A stretch of DNA of 64,000 nt from the NCBI GenBank assembly GCA_015258265.1, contig JABZIP010000002.1, positions 1 through 64,000 on the forward strand. The letters run 5' to 3'. Every line of letters starts with the position of its first letter. Position 1 is the first letter of the stretch. This stretch comes from Clostridiales bacterium. GTDB taxonomy: Bacteria > Bacillota > Clostridia > Peptostreptococcales > Anaerovoracaceae. The notes beneath the pieces are model-generated. The model worked only from the letters and a program-made list of their open reading frames with translations, was not told where the DNA came from and made no database searches. The translations under genes and the position numbers were made by a program. Below, in pieces: positions 43,065-52,482 of the stretch.

Positions 43065-43370
43065 ATGAAGATTTTGGGAAATTACTTTTCGACACAGGTA
43101 AATAAACCGGCTAAAAGCGTTAAAAGCAAGGCGACAGGTACTTCAGAAAGCAAAAAGGTGTCGCAGGTACAAGATACTATAACGATTACGAATGTAAGAG
43201 AAAATGTTGCTTCGGCTAATTTTACTTCTATACTCAAGACTACCTTGAACGAGAAAGTGAGAGAGGAAAAGTCGGAAGAGCAGCTTAGCGCTATTGCAGA
43301 TAAAGTAAATAGCGGAAATTACGAAATAGATGCAACGGAAATTGCTAAAAAAATTCTTCTTAGGGGTTAA
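43065..43370 (+). CDS. flgM: Anti-sigma factor FlgM
   Basis: A 101-residue protein with a disordered polar N-terminus and a C-terminal sigma-binding region (NEKVREEKSEEQLSAIADKV, then GNYEIDATEIAKKIL), the FlgM hallmark. FlgM holds SigD inactive until the hook-basal body is complete. The ATG at 43065 with GAGGTGG before it is preferred over a GTG at 43029. The gene is first in the flagellar operon and follows a SigD promoter, so it forms the usual negative feedback loop. Confidence 0.88.
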   Translation: MKILGNYFSTQVNKPAKSVKSKATGTSESKKVSQVQDTITITNVRENVASANFTSILKTTLNEKVREEKSEEQLSAIADKVNSGNYEIDATEIAKKILLRG

Positions 43371-43373
43371 GTA

Positions 43374-43862
43374 ATGTCTATTTTTGAACAGATAAAAAAG
43401 CAAATGGAGGAGTACTCCGCTGCTTTTGATGTCTTGGTTGACTTTGAGCAAAGAAAGTTCGAGGCGGTTAAAGCAAAGGATTTGGAGGTTATAGACGAAT
43501 ATTTGAAAGAGGAGCAAGCATATTTGCTTCAGCTTCGCGGCTTCGACAGCAAACGGGATGAACTTTTAAAGGCGAACGGCTATGACGGTTACACTTTTCG
43601 CCAAATTATAGATGAATCTGAGGGCGAAGAAAGAGCGGAACTGGAAAACCTCTATATTACAGTGTCTCAGAAACTTGATAGATTTAAAAAACTTATGCAA
43701 ACAATAGATTCGTACATAGACTTGCAGTTATTCAGCGTCGAAGGTGCGATAGAAATGATAAACGAATTTGAGGGCAAGAAAAAGGAAGTCTCAACATATG
43801 AACGAGACGCCAAAAATACGCCCAAAGAGCCTCAGTCGCGCTTTAAAAGCACTAAGGCTTAG
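43374..43862 (+). CDS. flgN: FlgN-like flagellar export chaperone
   Basis: A 162-residue helical protein: a long N-terminal helix (MSIFEQIKKQMEEYSAAFD), the EEQAYLLQLRGFDSKRDELL block near 43-62 that resembles the FlgN central helix, and a C-terminal helix. FlgN escorts FlgK and FlgL to the flagellar export gate. It starts 3 bases after flgM and ends 15 bases before flgK, exactly the place of flgN in Firmicute operons. Confidence 0.8.
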   Translation: MSIFEQIKKQMEEYSAAFDVLVDFEQRKFEAVKAKDLEVIDEYLKEEQAYLLQLRGFDSKRDELLKANGYDGYTFRQIIDESEGEERAELENLYITVSQKLDRFKKLMQTIDSYIDLQLFSVEGAIEMINEFEGKKKEVSTYERDAKNTPKEPQSRFKSTKA

Positions 43863-43877
43863 GCATACGGAGGAATT

Positions 43878-46800
43878 ATGTTAAGATCGACATTTTATTC
43901 ATTTACAACTTCATTACGAGGAATGAATGCAGCTCAAAAAGCGCTCGATGTAACGGGGCACAATATTTCAAATGCCAAAACACCGGGCTATACCAGACAA
44001 AGAGCTGATATTTATTCTGCAGTTGCAGGAGGTTATGGGGATAGATATGCAACCAGAATGTCAACTATGGCAGGACAGGGTGCAATAGTGGATAGTATTT
44101 CCCAGATTAGAGACCAGTTTTTGGATGTAAGATTTAGGAAAGAAACCGCAGTAGGTAGTGAGGAATCCGCAAAACTTGCTGTTATGGACGATATGGAGAA
44201 GTTTTTCAACGAAATCGAAAAATCGGGACTGCAGGATAGTTTTAATACATTTGTAAGCAGATTGCAGCAACTTTCAAGAAATGTTGAAAGTCCGGAGTTT
44301 GACAATCTGGCTAGAGATGCGGCACAGAGTCTTGCTATGCAATTAAACCATTATGCAAGACAGCTAAAGAGTGTTCGTGAGGGACAGGAATACAATTTGC
44401 GCGAAGTAGATGTGCCGGAAATAAACAATACTTTGAAGAAAATCGCAGATTTAAATAAGAGCATCAGAGAAGTGCAGGCAAACGGAGCGCCGGCGCTCGA
44501 ACTTAAGGATGAGAGAAACTTGCTTTTGGACAAGCTGTCGGCGCAGGTAGATATCGATGTAAGATACAAACCGAATTATATGGCAGGCGACATCATGGTA
44601 GAAGATGTAACCGTTAGCCTTATAGGTAAAAAAGCTGATGGTACTTATATCAAAAGACCTGTAATTTACAATGATGCCGCGGCGAACTTGGATGTTGAAA
44701 CGCCATCTGCGGACGGTACGAAAAAATCGTATGTAAAGATAGATGCGAGCCAACTTCCTGCAAGGGAAATGCAGATTAGGCTTGACGGATACCTAAGAGC
44801 TATGGCGAATGCCAATAAAGGCGTAATGTATATAAAAGGCGAGATGTCTGCCAACTATGATAAATACAAGGAATTTATGGATACACCGGCAAGAGTGCCC
44901 CTCACAGCAGAACTTGGCGGAAATGTGCAGACTATATTAAATTCAATTTTTGACAAGGCAAATTTTGCAAAACCTATAGCAGATATGACGGCTGAGGAAT
45001 TTTCGGATTTGCTCGGCACCGAAACAATAGATAAAATAAACGAAGCACTTGATGAGGTGCCCGGCGGCGTTATGGAAAAGCTGAAACAGGTTGTGCAGGC
45101 GCATTCGGATGCCAGCAAAGAATATAATCGCCTGCTGGATGACAGAACGGCTACACCGCAGCAAATACAAACAGCGAGGGAGAACTTCGCAAAAGCGGCG
45201 AAAGCGGAGGCGGATTGGCAAACTTATACGGTAGGACTGATCAATATAAGAGAAGAACTTAACCATTACAAGACGAATTTGGACGATGCAAAAAAGCAAA
45301 TCAAAAATGCCGACCAGTCGATTAAGGATACACTTGCAGCGGAGGATATCGATGCAGAACTTACAAGGACAGGTGGAGATTACGGTACGGGCAAATACAC
45401 ATTTAAACGTGCGGGAAATCCTATACTCGATAAGGGCGGTGTAAATCCTGTAACTTGGAATGTTGGAAATGCGTACAAGGAACTCGAAAGAAAAGATTTG
45501 GAAGACGATTTGGGGATTGATTTCGTCAAAATCTCAAAAAAGCTGTTTGGAGATGAATTTAAAACGGAATTTGATTTTGAAGAGCTTGAATGTAAGGGGG
45601 CTCTTCGCGGCAATCTGAAAATGTTAAATGAAAGTGGAGTTTTTGATAACGGTGCAACAGCCGATACCGTTAGAGGAACAGGGTTTTACGAAAAACTTTT
45701 GGATACTCTTGCGGATAAACTTGCTACCACATTGAACAATTTAAACGACAGAAAGTCTACAACCAATGTGAAAGAAACGCTTTTCCAGATAGATCCGAGC
45801 AGCAAAGTGCAGGATAGATTTACAGCGGAAAATATTAGGATTAGCAAAGACTGGCTGGAGGGAAAATACAGACTTACAGCTTCGCAAGAGGTTCAGCCGG
45901 AAAGAAATCCTGCAAGAGCCAGCGCAAGAAACGAGAATTTGCTTCTGATGATTTCGACCATTACACAAAGAATCGGTTACGATACAGGCGTGAGAATGGA
46001 GAAGAACAAATACAATTTGTATGTAGATGCAAACGGAGTAGCGGTTGCAGACAGCATAGATGCTGAAGGGAACTATGTTAAAACCGTAGAATTTGATACA
46101 GATCCTGCTCCTGCAACATCTATGAGCAGGAGAAAAGTGCCTGAAACAAAATTGGCAGCGCCGGTAAAGGTGGCAAATAGGGACGGCATCAAATATAAAC
46201 CTGACGGAACATTGGATGTACAGCCGAATCAAAAGATAGATTTTGCGGCGAATACAAAATTGCAACCAACGGTGCCGCAACCTGCAGACGGCCCTACATG
46301 GGAAGTTGGTGGAGTAAAGAAAGCTGACGGCAGAGATGCGCAAGGTAATTATACTTTGAGAACGGACGGAACAAACACATGGGATCCTCCAAAATGGGTA
46401 GCTGATGCGAGCGGAATAATCGAGTACAAGGACGGAACGGGCGCAGTCATAGCAAATCACAAAGATGATGACGGAAATTATGTAATGCGTACTGTTGATG
46501 CAAGGGGCAAGATAACCGATAAACTCGTTGCCAATAAAGACGGAATAGTGTACGAATTGGACGCTAACGGAAATCTGAAAAAAGATGTGAACGGCATGTA
46601 TGTTCCGCAAGGAAACAAGATATATCCTGATGCGACGAAGGCAAAGTGGCAAAAATCGTTTGTTTACAACGGTAGCTTCAAAGAATATTTAACAAATCTT
46701 GGAAATACACTTGCGCTTGATATAAACTCAACAAAAGGGCTTGTAGATAACAGCAAGACGGTTGTAAACGATGTGCAGGATCAGCGAGATAGCGTATCAA

Positions 46801-46934
46801 AGGTGAATTTGGATGAAGAAGGAGTAAACATCCTTTTGTATCAAAAGGCATATAACGCATCGGCGAGAATGATGACGGCACTTGACGAAGCAATTGATAA
46901 GATAATAAACGGCATGGGAGTAGTAGGAAGGTAG
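43878..46934 (+). CDS. flgK: Flagellar hook-associated protein 1 (FlgK), unusually long
   Basis: A 1018-residue protein with the FlgK ends: N-terminal SLRGMNAAQKALDVTGHNIS and NAKTPGYTRQ (residues 13-42) and C-terminal LDEEGVNILLYQKAYNASAR near 977-996, which build the hook-filament junction. Most FlgK are about 450-650 residues. The extra length is in the surface-exposed middle: a helical insertion about 330-500 and, at about 710-940, a series of degenerate repeats with VA..DGI.Y..DG and DA.GNY.. units. The variable domain would face outside and could be antigenic or adhesive. AGGAGG lies before the ATG. Confidence 0.93.
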   Translation: MLRSTFYSFTTSLRGMNAAQKALDVTGHNISNAKTPGYTRQRADIYSAVAGGYGDRYATRMSTMAGQGAIVDSISQIRDQFLDVRFRKETAVGSEESAKLAVMDDMEKFFNEIEKSGLQDSFNTFVSRLQQLSRNVESPEFDNLARDAAQSLAMQLNHYARQLKSVREGQEYNLREVDVPEINNTLKKIADLNKSIREVQANGAPALELKDERNLLLDKLSAQVDIDVRYKPNYMAGDIMVEDVTVSLIGKKADGTYIKRPVIYNDAAANLDVETPSADGTKKSYVKIDASQLPAREMQIRLDGYLRAMANANKGVMYIKGEMSANYDKYKEFMDTPARVPLTAELGGNVQTILNSIFDKANFAKPIADMTAEEFSDLLGTETIDKINEALDEVPGGVMEKLKQVVQAHSDASKEYNRLLDDRTATPQQIQTARENFAKAAKAEADWQTYTVGLINIREELNHYKTNLDDAKKQIKNADQSIKDTLAAEDIDAELTRTGGDYGTGKYTFKRAGNPILDKGGVNPVTWNVGNAYKELERKDLEDDLGIDFVKISKKLFGDEFKTEFDFEELECKGALRGNLKMLNESGVFDNGATADTVRGTGFYEKLLDTLADKLATTLNNLNDRKSTTNVKETLFQIDPSSKVQDRFTAENIRISKDWLEGKYRLTASQEVQPERNPARASARNENLLLMISTITQRIGYDTGVRMEKNKYNLYVDANGVAVADSIDAEGNYVKTVEFDTDPAPATSMSRRKVPETKLAAPVKVANRDGIKYKPDGTLDVQPNQKIDFAANTKLQPTVPQPADGPTWEVGGVKKADGRDAQGNYTLRTDGTNTWDPPKWVADASGIIEYKDGTGAVIANHKDDDGNYVMRTVDARGKITDKLVANKDGIVYELDANGNLKKDVNGMYVPQGNKIYPDATKAKWQKSFVYNGSFKEYLTNLGNTLALDINSTKGLVDNSKTVVNDVQDQRDSVSKVNLDEEGVNILLYQKAYNASARMMTALDEAIDKIINGMGVVGR

Positions 46935-46938
46935 TAAT

Positions 46939-48021
46939 ATGAGAGTTACAACATTTATGATGGCGGACAGGTACATCAATAGAATGAGCGGTGCACTTGA
47001 AAGACTTGATTATGCAAATAGACAGGCCGGAACGGGAAGGAGATTTTTCAAAGCATCCGAAGATCCGGCAGCTTCGACTGCGCTTTATAAATACAGAAGG
47101 CAGCAGGCGCAGGTGGCTGATTACGACGAAAACTTGAAAGATGTAATATCCACAAAGGACAGCCAATTCAGCAGCATGAATCTTGTAAACAAATCGCTCG
47201 AGGATGCGTTTGATCATCTTGAATACATAATGAACGGACCTGTAAACCAGAAGGAAATAAAGCAGATAACTGCTCAGCAAATTCGCGGAATCCAGGAAAC
47301 TGTGGTAAAAGATATGAATGCCAAGTATGGCGACAGATTTCTTTTTGGAGGAAGTGCAGTTGGAGAAGCTCCTTTTGAATTAAAGGTTGACAAAGAAAAA
47401 GGAGATAAGTTATATTATAGAGGGATAGATGTTAGCGGAGAGGAAGATTATGTATATCCTCCCGGAAGCCATTTGGAAGGAACCGTTGTAAAGGGAACGA
47501 AAAACGGCAGTAATGATGTTCTGAATTTATTGAAAAAGTTGGCAGATGATGATCCGGTGTTCATAGATATGGGTTTTGGTCTTGATTTTAATGGAGATAA
47601 AAATCTAAATCAAAGCAGCGCGTTCAATGTGTCGACATCGGGACTTAGCGTGCTTGGCTACGGCGGAACAAAGGAGCAACCGAACAATGCGGTTTTGATG
47701 CTTGGAGCCATAGCAAAAGAGCTCGAACACGATGTTGATACTTCTCGAGGTCTTGACCTACATATGACAAATTTCAGATCGCATCAACAAAGGTTAAGAA
47801 CTGCTATTGCAAAAATAGATACAGATAGAATGTTCCTAAACTATACAGATAAAAGACTGGATGAACAGGATGCGTCCATAAAGGAAAAAATTAGCCAAAC
47901 TTGGGACATTGATGCTGAAAAAGCTATAATGGATTTAAATCAGCAAGATTACCTTTATCAGTTGATGCTCAGAACGGGAAATAAGTTACTTTCAAATTCA
48001 TTTATCGATTTTATGAACTAA
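46939..48021 (+). CDS. flgL: Flagellar hook-associated protein 3 (FlgL)
   Basis: A 360-residue FlgL with the flagellin-like ends: N-terminal MRVTTFMMADRYINRM...ALERLDYANRQAGTGRRF pattern (first 40 residues) with KASEDPAAST near 41-50, and C-terminal IMDLNQQDYLYQLMLRTGNKLL near 331-352. It forms the junction with FlgK below and filament above. The gene follows flgK after 4 bases. A somewhat longer middle domain than the typical 300-residue Firmicute protein is seen. Confidence 0.92.
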   Translation: MRVTTFMMADRYINRMSGALERLDYANRQAGTGRRFFKASEDPAASTALYKYRRQQAQVADYDENLKDVISTKDSQFSSMNLVNKSLEDAFDHLEYIMNGPVNQKEIKQITAQQIRGIQETVVKDMNAKYGDRFLFGGSAVGEAPFELKVDKEKGDKLYYRGIDVSGEEDYVYPPGSHLEGTVVKGTKNGSNDVLNLLKKLADDDPVFIDMGFGLDFNGDKNLNQSSAFNVSTSGLSVLGYGGTKEQPNNAVLMLGAIAKELEHDVDTSRGLDLHMTNFRSHQQRLRTAIAKIDTDRMFLNYTDKRLDEQDASIKEKISQTWDIDAEKAIMDLNQQDYLYQLMLRTGNKLLSNSFIDFMN

Positions 48022-48076
48022 ATAAAAACATTCAAAAGCACGGAAGCAAGTTAAATGTATCAAGGAGGGTAAAAAA

Positions 48077-48688
48077 ATGAAACCGCTTATAGAGATCGAG
48101 ACAGTGCCTATTTCAATTCAGCTTAAGGTTACAAATGCGCAGTATGTACCTGTGGAAACGACTGCAGAGCTGGAAATGACAACGGAAGAGGGAGGCGGAC
48201 TTGAAATAAAAAGTAAGCCTGTAAGACTCAATATAGATACATATGAAGCAAGAAAATCTGCGAGCAATTCCTCTGCAATCGACAGTATAAAGGAGTATGC
48301 TCAGAAAGGTAAAAGTGGCGCATATAGTGCTACTGCTCGCTATTCTCAAGAAGGCAGTATTTTGATGCATGTAAAAATTCAAGACGATGCATATAAGCAA
48401 ATTACAGAATTGCGTCTGAAGAACAACGAGCACAAGACTCCTAATATCAAATGGATACCGGACAGACCTGTGGATATCGAGTATGAACCTGCGGACTTGA
48501 CAATAAAATATGATATGGATAAGCTCAAAATGGATGTTAACAAGCAGACAAGACCAATGAAGTTTGTACCGGGAGCTATTGAATTTGAAATCACACAAAA
48601 ACCTGATTTAATTATAAACTATGTGGGAGAACCTCTGTATGTTCCACCTAGTGCAAATCCAAATTATGAACCACCGGCAGGAAGCTAA
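48077..48688 (+). CDS. DUF6470 (YviE-like) flagellar-operon protein
   Basis: A 203-residue protein: PLIEIETVPISIQLKVTNAQY at the start (about 3-23), a KSASNSSAIDSIKEYAQKGK helix near 55-74, and a C-terminal tail with DRPVDIEYEPADLTIKYDMDK-like strands and a Pro-rich end. It matches in layout the DUF6470/YviE proteins located between flgL and fliW in Bacillus and Clostridia. Function unknown; presumably linked to flagellin or hook-associated protein control. AAGGAGGG before the ATG. Confidence 0.8.
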   Translation: MKPLIEIETVPISIQLKVTNAQYVPVETTAELEMTTEEGGGLEIKSKPVRLNIDTYEARKSASNSSAIDSIKEYAQKGKSGAYSATARYSQEGSILMHVKIQDDAYKQITELRLKNNEHKTPNIKWIPDRPVDIEYEPADLTIKYDMDKLKMDVNKQTRPMKFVPGAIEFEITQKPDLIINYVGEPLYVPPSANPNYEPPAGS

Positions 48689-48718
48689 AAGTAGGTCGGC
48701 GTGTAGTAAGGAGAAGTT

Positions 48719-49162
48719 ATGAAAACCAAATATTTTGGAGATATAGAAGTAAAAGATGAAGAACTGATAACATTTGAACCGGGTATTTTCGGATTTGAAG
48801 AGGATACACAATTCGTTCTTCTAAGTTTTTTGGATGAGGAGGGTGAGTCCAGCGAGGATTTTATACTCTGCCTACAATCGGTTAGTGAGCCGTATTTGGC
48901 GTTTATACTAATGAATCCTTACTATATCGAACCTTCTTACGATCCTTATGCTCACATACCGGAAGCGGAGCTGCTTGATATGGGACTAACCGAAACTACT
49001 AAGCATATGGTGTTTTGTATAGCGGTAATCAAGGATAATTTTGAAGAATCGACAGTAAATATGAAATGCCCTCTTATTATAAATATGGAAAATAAGAAGG
49101 CGAGACAATTTATATTGGAAGGTTCCGAATACACAATGCGCGAATCGGTTTCTAAGAGGTAG
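48719..49162 (+). CDS. fliW: Flagellar assembly factor FliW
   Basis: A 147-residue protein with FliW features: an N-terminal TKYFGDIEVKDEELITFEPG start and GIFGFEED near 21-28, a central ILMNPYYIEPSYDP block (about 62-75) and a CPLIINMENKKARQFIL block near 118-134. FliW binds flagellin and, when free, binds CsrA and relieves its block of flagellin translation. Four bases separate it from csrA, the usual pairing in Firmicutes. Confidence 0.93.
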   Translation: MKTKYFGDIEVKDEELITFEPGIFGFEEDTQFVLLSFLDEEGESSEDFILCLQSVSEPYLAFILMNPYYIEPSYDPYAHIPEAELLDMGLTETTKHMVFCIAVIKDNFEESTVNMKCPLIINMENKKARQFILEGSEYTMRESVSKR

Positions 49163-49166
49163 TGCT

Positions 49167-49391
49167 ATGCTTATAATAACACGAAAACTTGGAGAAGGAA
49201 TAACGATAGGCGACAATGTCGAGCTTATCATAAATGAAATTACGGACGGCAAAGTAAAAATTGCTATTGAAGCACCGAAAGAGGTTAAGATACTTAGGAA
49301 AGAACTTGTTGAGGCGGTAGCGATGAATAGAGAAGCTGCGCAGTCTGTAATGGTAGACAAAATGCAGGTTATGAAAAATTTAAAAAGATAG
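49167..49391 (+). CDS. csrA: Carbon storage/translation regulator CsrA
   Basis: A 74-residue CsrA: MLIITRKLGEGITIGDNVEL at the start with the RNA-binding R6 region, a VKIAIEAPKEVKILRKEL core with the second RNA-binding face, and a helical tail. It represses translation of flagellin mRNA by covering its ribosome binding site, under control of FliW. Last gene of the flagellar operon, followed by a hairpin with T-run. Confidence 0.95.
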   Translation: MLIITRKLGEGITIGDNVELIINEITDGKVKIAIEAPKEVKILRKELVEAVAMNREAAQSVMVDKMQVMKNLKR

Positions 49392-49405
49392 GAAGTTTGT
49401 AAAAT

Positions 49406-49437
49406 AATACCGTAGCTTATTTAAGTGCGGTATTTTT
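49406..49437 (+). terminator. Terminator after csrA
   Basis: AATACCG (49406-49412) pairs with CGGTATT (49428-49434); an inner CTTA/TAAG pairing extends the stem; four or more T follow. Confidence 0.7.
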
Positions 49438-49475
49438 GCATTGCACACATTAAAAACAAAAACGGAGGAGTTGAA

Positions 49476-52421
49476 ATGGACAAGTCGATATTGGAAAGTG
49501 AATTTGTAAAAAAAGTTGCGAGCATGGAGGAAATGCTGTGGATAAATAAAAGCGGCAAAGACGGAACTTTTACAGAGCGTGTAACATCGCAAATGGTGGA
49601 AGAAGCAAGTGAAAGGCTAAAAAGGTTTGCACCTTACATAGAAGCGGCTTTTCCTGAAACGGAGGAAACGAGAGGAATAATAGAATCACCTATTTGTGAA
49701 GTACCTAACCTTTTGGAAGCTATGCAGAGAAATCTCGGTAAATCGCTTTACGGCGGCAGATTGTTTTTGAAATGCGACAGTCATTTGCCTATTTCAGGAT
49801 CTGTAAAGGCTAGGGGAGGCATATACGAAGTACTTAAGTTTGCGGAAGAAATTGCAATCAAAGAAGGCATGTTAAAGGTGGACGACGATTATAGCAAACT
49901 TGTCGGTGAGGAATTTAAGGATTTATTTTCACAATATAAGATTGCAGTAGGCTCGACAGGAAATCTGGGGCTTTCTATCGGTATAATATCGGCGAAGCTG
50001 GGCTTTGATGTAACGGTACATATGTCGATTGATGCTAAGCAGTGGAAAAAGGACTTGCTTAGAAAAATCGGCGCAACTGTTGTAGAGCACGCAGGCAGCT
50101 ATCAAAAGGCGGTCGCAGAGGGTCGCAAAATTGCAGATAGCGACCCTAAGTGCCATTTCGTCGACGACGAAAATTCACTCGACCTGTTTACAGGTTATGC
50201 GACCGCCGCAAAGCGTCTTAAAGTGCAATTAGACGATTTGGGAATCGTAGTGGATGCGGAGCACCCGTTGTTTGTGTATATACCGTGTGGTGTGGGCGGT
50301 GCTCCCGGCGGTGTTACGTATGGAATTAAGCAAATTTGGGGCGAGAATGCGCATTGTAGTTTCGCAGAACCGACACACGCGCCATGCATGCTTCTCGGTA
50401 TGGGTACAGGGTTAAACGAGAAAATTGCGGTGGAAGATATAGGAATTGACGGCAAGACCAAAGCGGACGGACTTGCAGTCGGTAGAGCATCAAAACTTGT
50501 TGCGGAATCCATGAAAACTTTGCTGGATAGCATATCTACGATAGACGATTATAAGCTGTTCACATATTTGAAGTTGTTATTGGAAACAGAAGATATATTT
50601 GTAGAACCGTCGGCGTGTGCTTCGTTTGATATGCCGTTTAGGCTTTTAGAAAACGAAGAATACCTCGAATATTACAATTTGAAAGGCAAACTTGAAAATG
50701 CTACACATATTTTGTGGGCAACAGGTGGAAGCATGGTACCCGAAGATGAAATGCTTAGTTATTTGCAGCCGCAAGTGAATCCCGATACAGGGTCTTTCCT
50801 ATCGCAAGCGGATATAGAAGAACTTGAGGCGTTTGTGGAAGGCGACGGCGGATATTTCGGAATGCAGAGGGAATGGCTTTACGATTTTATAGATAGAGGT
50901 ATTGAGGAGGCGAGATTCACAGAAAAAGAGGCAAAGCAGGATTTGCAGATAGCATTGTGGTACGCATATGCAAGCAACAACTTAAACACATATTTAGATT
51001 ATTACAGGACGGTCGAGTGGATGCCATATTCACAGGAAAATGCGAAAGGCTGTGCAACTTGGTATTATCGTTATTCTGTGGCGCTTATGTATTGCGGTAG
51101 AGTTGAGGAAGCACTGGAATATGCGGAAAAAGGAGCGACTGAAGAACCTACATATCCGTGGATTTGGTTGCAGGTGGCGAAGCTAAGGGCGCATTTCGGA
51201 GATAAGACGGGAGCACTTGAGGCGGTTACGCAGGGACTTGCCGCAGAGCCCGACGATTATGAATTTTTGACTTTACAAAAGGAAATCGAAGATGATGAAC
51301 CGCTAGAAAAGATGCTTTATCACTGGATAACTCCGGAGAACGATCAAGAGCTTCAAAGCGGTGAGGACGAAGAGGCGGATGAGAAAATGCGTAGCATATC
51401 GTGCGTTATCGTAGACGAAACAGGTCTTGAACGCTTCTTCAAAATGTTCGAACCGAAAAAAGATGAATACATAGCGAATTCTCCGTTTTGCGAATTTCCT
51501 TATGCGGTTAACAATCATACCTTTAACTTGGTGTTTAGGATGAACGAAGCAGGACTATCCAAACTCCCAATAGATTGGTTACAAAATTTGAAAGAAAAGC
51601 TCCAAAGTGAACAATGGCTGAATAGAAAATATCCGGACGGAAGAAACGGAGATTTGTATGAGGTGATGGTAAAACTCAATTTAGAAATAGGTCTTTTTTA
51701 TCAACTGGAAGATACGGACCATTATTTTAGGGTTATACTGAATCCTGACGGTACGGAGATAGATGGCTCGTTTAGAACTACAGAAGGTGAAGATGCGGAG
51801 ATGTATACGGAGGAAGAAATGGATGCGATAGGAGCGCATATTGAAGAGAACTTCGGCCATTTCCCAAGCGTATTACACGAACTGGTTTCTACGGATGTTC
51901 ATGTTGATATATGCGCAATCGTTCCTACAAAAGAAAGGGATTATTATACACTCGTTACGATGGGTATGGGCGCGCACTGTATGAATGTACCGCAGGAATT
52001 GTCAGAATATAAGTTGCAGAGAGCTGAACTTTTGATAAACCTGCCTTCTGACTGGAAGTTGGACGAGGAATCTATGAAAGATGAGAAGTGGTATTGGCCT
52101 GTGCGCTTGCTTAAAAATTTGGCACGCTTACCGATTCGTTACGATACATGGCTAGGATGGGGACATACCGTAGGTGGGGAAGAGGACTTTGCGGAAAACA
52201 CAAAACTTTGTTCTTCGATTATAATAAATCAGCAGCTTGCGGATGAAAGTGCAGATGTGTGCGTGTTACCGAACGGTGAGGAAGTAAATTTCTATCATGT
52301 ACTACCGCTTTATAAGGAAGAACTGGAGTATAAACTTAATAACAATGCAGATGATTTACTCGATAAGATGGAAAATGTGAGTATAGTTGTGAATCCGAAT
52401 AGGCCGAATACCTTGACTTAA
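49476..52421 (+). CDS. D-serine ammonia-lyase fused to TPR and SUFU-like domains
   Basis: A 981-residue fusion. Residues 1-435 are a D-serine ammonia-lyase (DsdA): PLP lysine K111 in PISGSVKARGG, phosphate loop GSTGNLGLSIG near 170, and a PCGVGGAPGG block near 273. It turns D-serine into pyruvate and ammonia and is nearly full length (E. coli DsdA 442). Residues about 470-620 hold TPR-like helices (CGRVEEALEYAEKGATEEP). Residues about 645-960 include an unassigned domain followed by a suppressor-of-fused-like domain (SVLHELVSTDVHVDICAIVP; WGHTV; FYHVLPLYKEELEYKL). DsdA is normally a stand-alone enzyme, and TPR-SUFU proteins normally separate genes. No frameshift or stop is seen at the join. 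Confidence 0.82.
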   Translation: MDKSILESEFVKKVASMEEMLWINKSGKDGTFTERVTSQMVEEASERLKRFAPYIEAAFPETEETRGIIESPICEVPNLLEAMQRNLGKSLYGGRLFLKCDSHLPISGSVKARGGIYEVLKFAEEIAIKEGMLKVDDDYSKLVGEEFKDLFSQYKIAVGSTGNLGLSIGIISAKLGFDVTVHMSIDAKQWKKDLLRKIGATVVEHAGSYQKAVAEGRKIADSDPKCHFVDDENSLDLFTGYATAAKRLKVQLDDLGIVVDAEHPLFVYIPCGVGGAPGGVTYGIKQIWGENAHCSFAEPTHAPCMLLGMGTGLNEKIAVEDIGIDGKTKADGLAVGRASKLVAESMKTLLDSISTIDDYKLFTYLKLLLETEDIFVEPSACASFDMPFRLLENEEYLEYYNLKGKLENATHILWATGGSMVPEDEMLSYLQPQVNPDTGSFLSQADIEELEAFVEGDGGYFGMQREWLYDFIDRGIEEARFTEKEAKQDLQIALWYAYASNNLNTYLDYYRTVEWMPYSQENAKGCATWYYRYSVALMYCGRVEEALEYAEKGATEEPTYPWIWLQVAKLRAHFGDKTGALEAVTQGLAAEPDDYEFLTLQKEIEDDEPLEKMLYHWITPENDQELQSGEDEEADEKMRSISCVIVDETGLERFFKMFEPKKDEYIANSPFCEFPYAVNNHTFNLVFRMNEAGLSKLPIDWLQNLKEKLQSEQWLNRKYPDGRNGDLYEVMVKLNLEIGLFYQLEDTDHYFRVILNPDGTEIDGSFRTTEGEDAEMYTEEEMDAIGAHIEENFGHFPSVLHELVSTDVHVDICAIVPTKERDYYTLVTMGMGAHCMNVPQELSEYKLQRAELLINLPSDWKLDEESMKDEKWYWPVRLLKNLARLPIRYDTWLGWGHTVGGEEDFAENTKLCSSIIINQQLADESADVCVLPNGEEVNFYHVLPLYKEELEYKLNNNADDLLDKMENVSIVVNPNRPNTLT

Positions 52422-52482
52422 CAATGACAAAGGTGTAGACTATATGATGTAAAAAAATTGAGATTTACACTAGGAGGTTATT

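Noticed and set aside
45741..46652. A 303-codon open frame on the minus strand opposite flgK
   Set aside because: It lies wholly inside the well-supported flgK gene, its protein is rich in Arg, Cys, Ile and His without any domain, and no ribosome binding site was found. It is a shadow of the flgK codon pattern.
52422..52482. Riboswitch before the ECF transporter gene
   Set aside because: The gap is only about 60 bases and shows just a weak GTGTA/TACAC pairing, too small for a known vitamin riboswitch.
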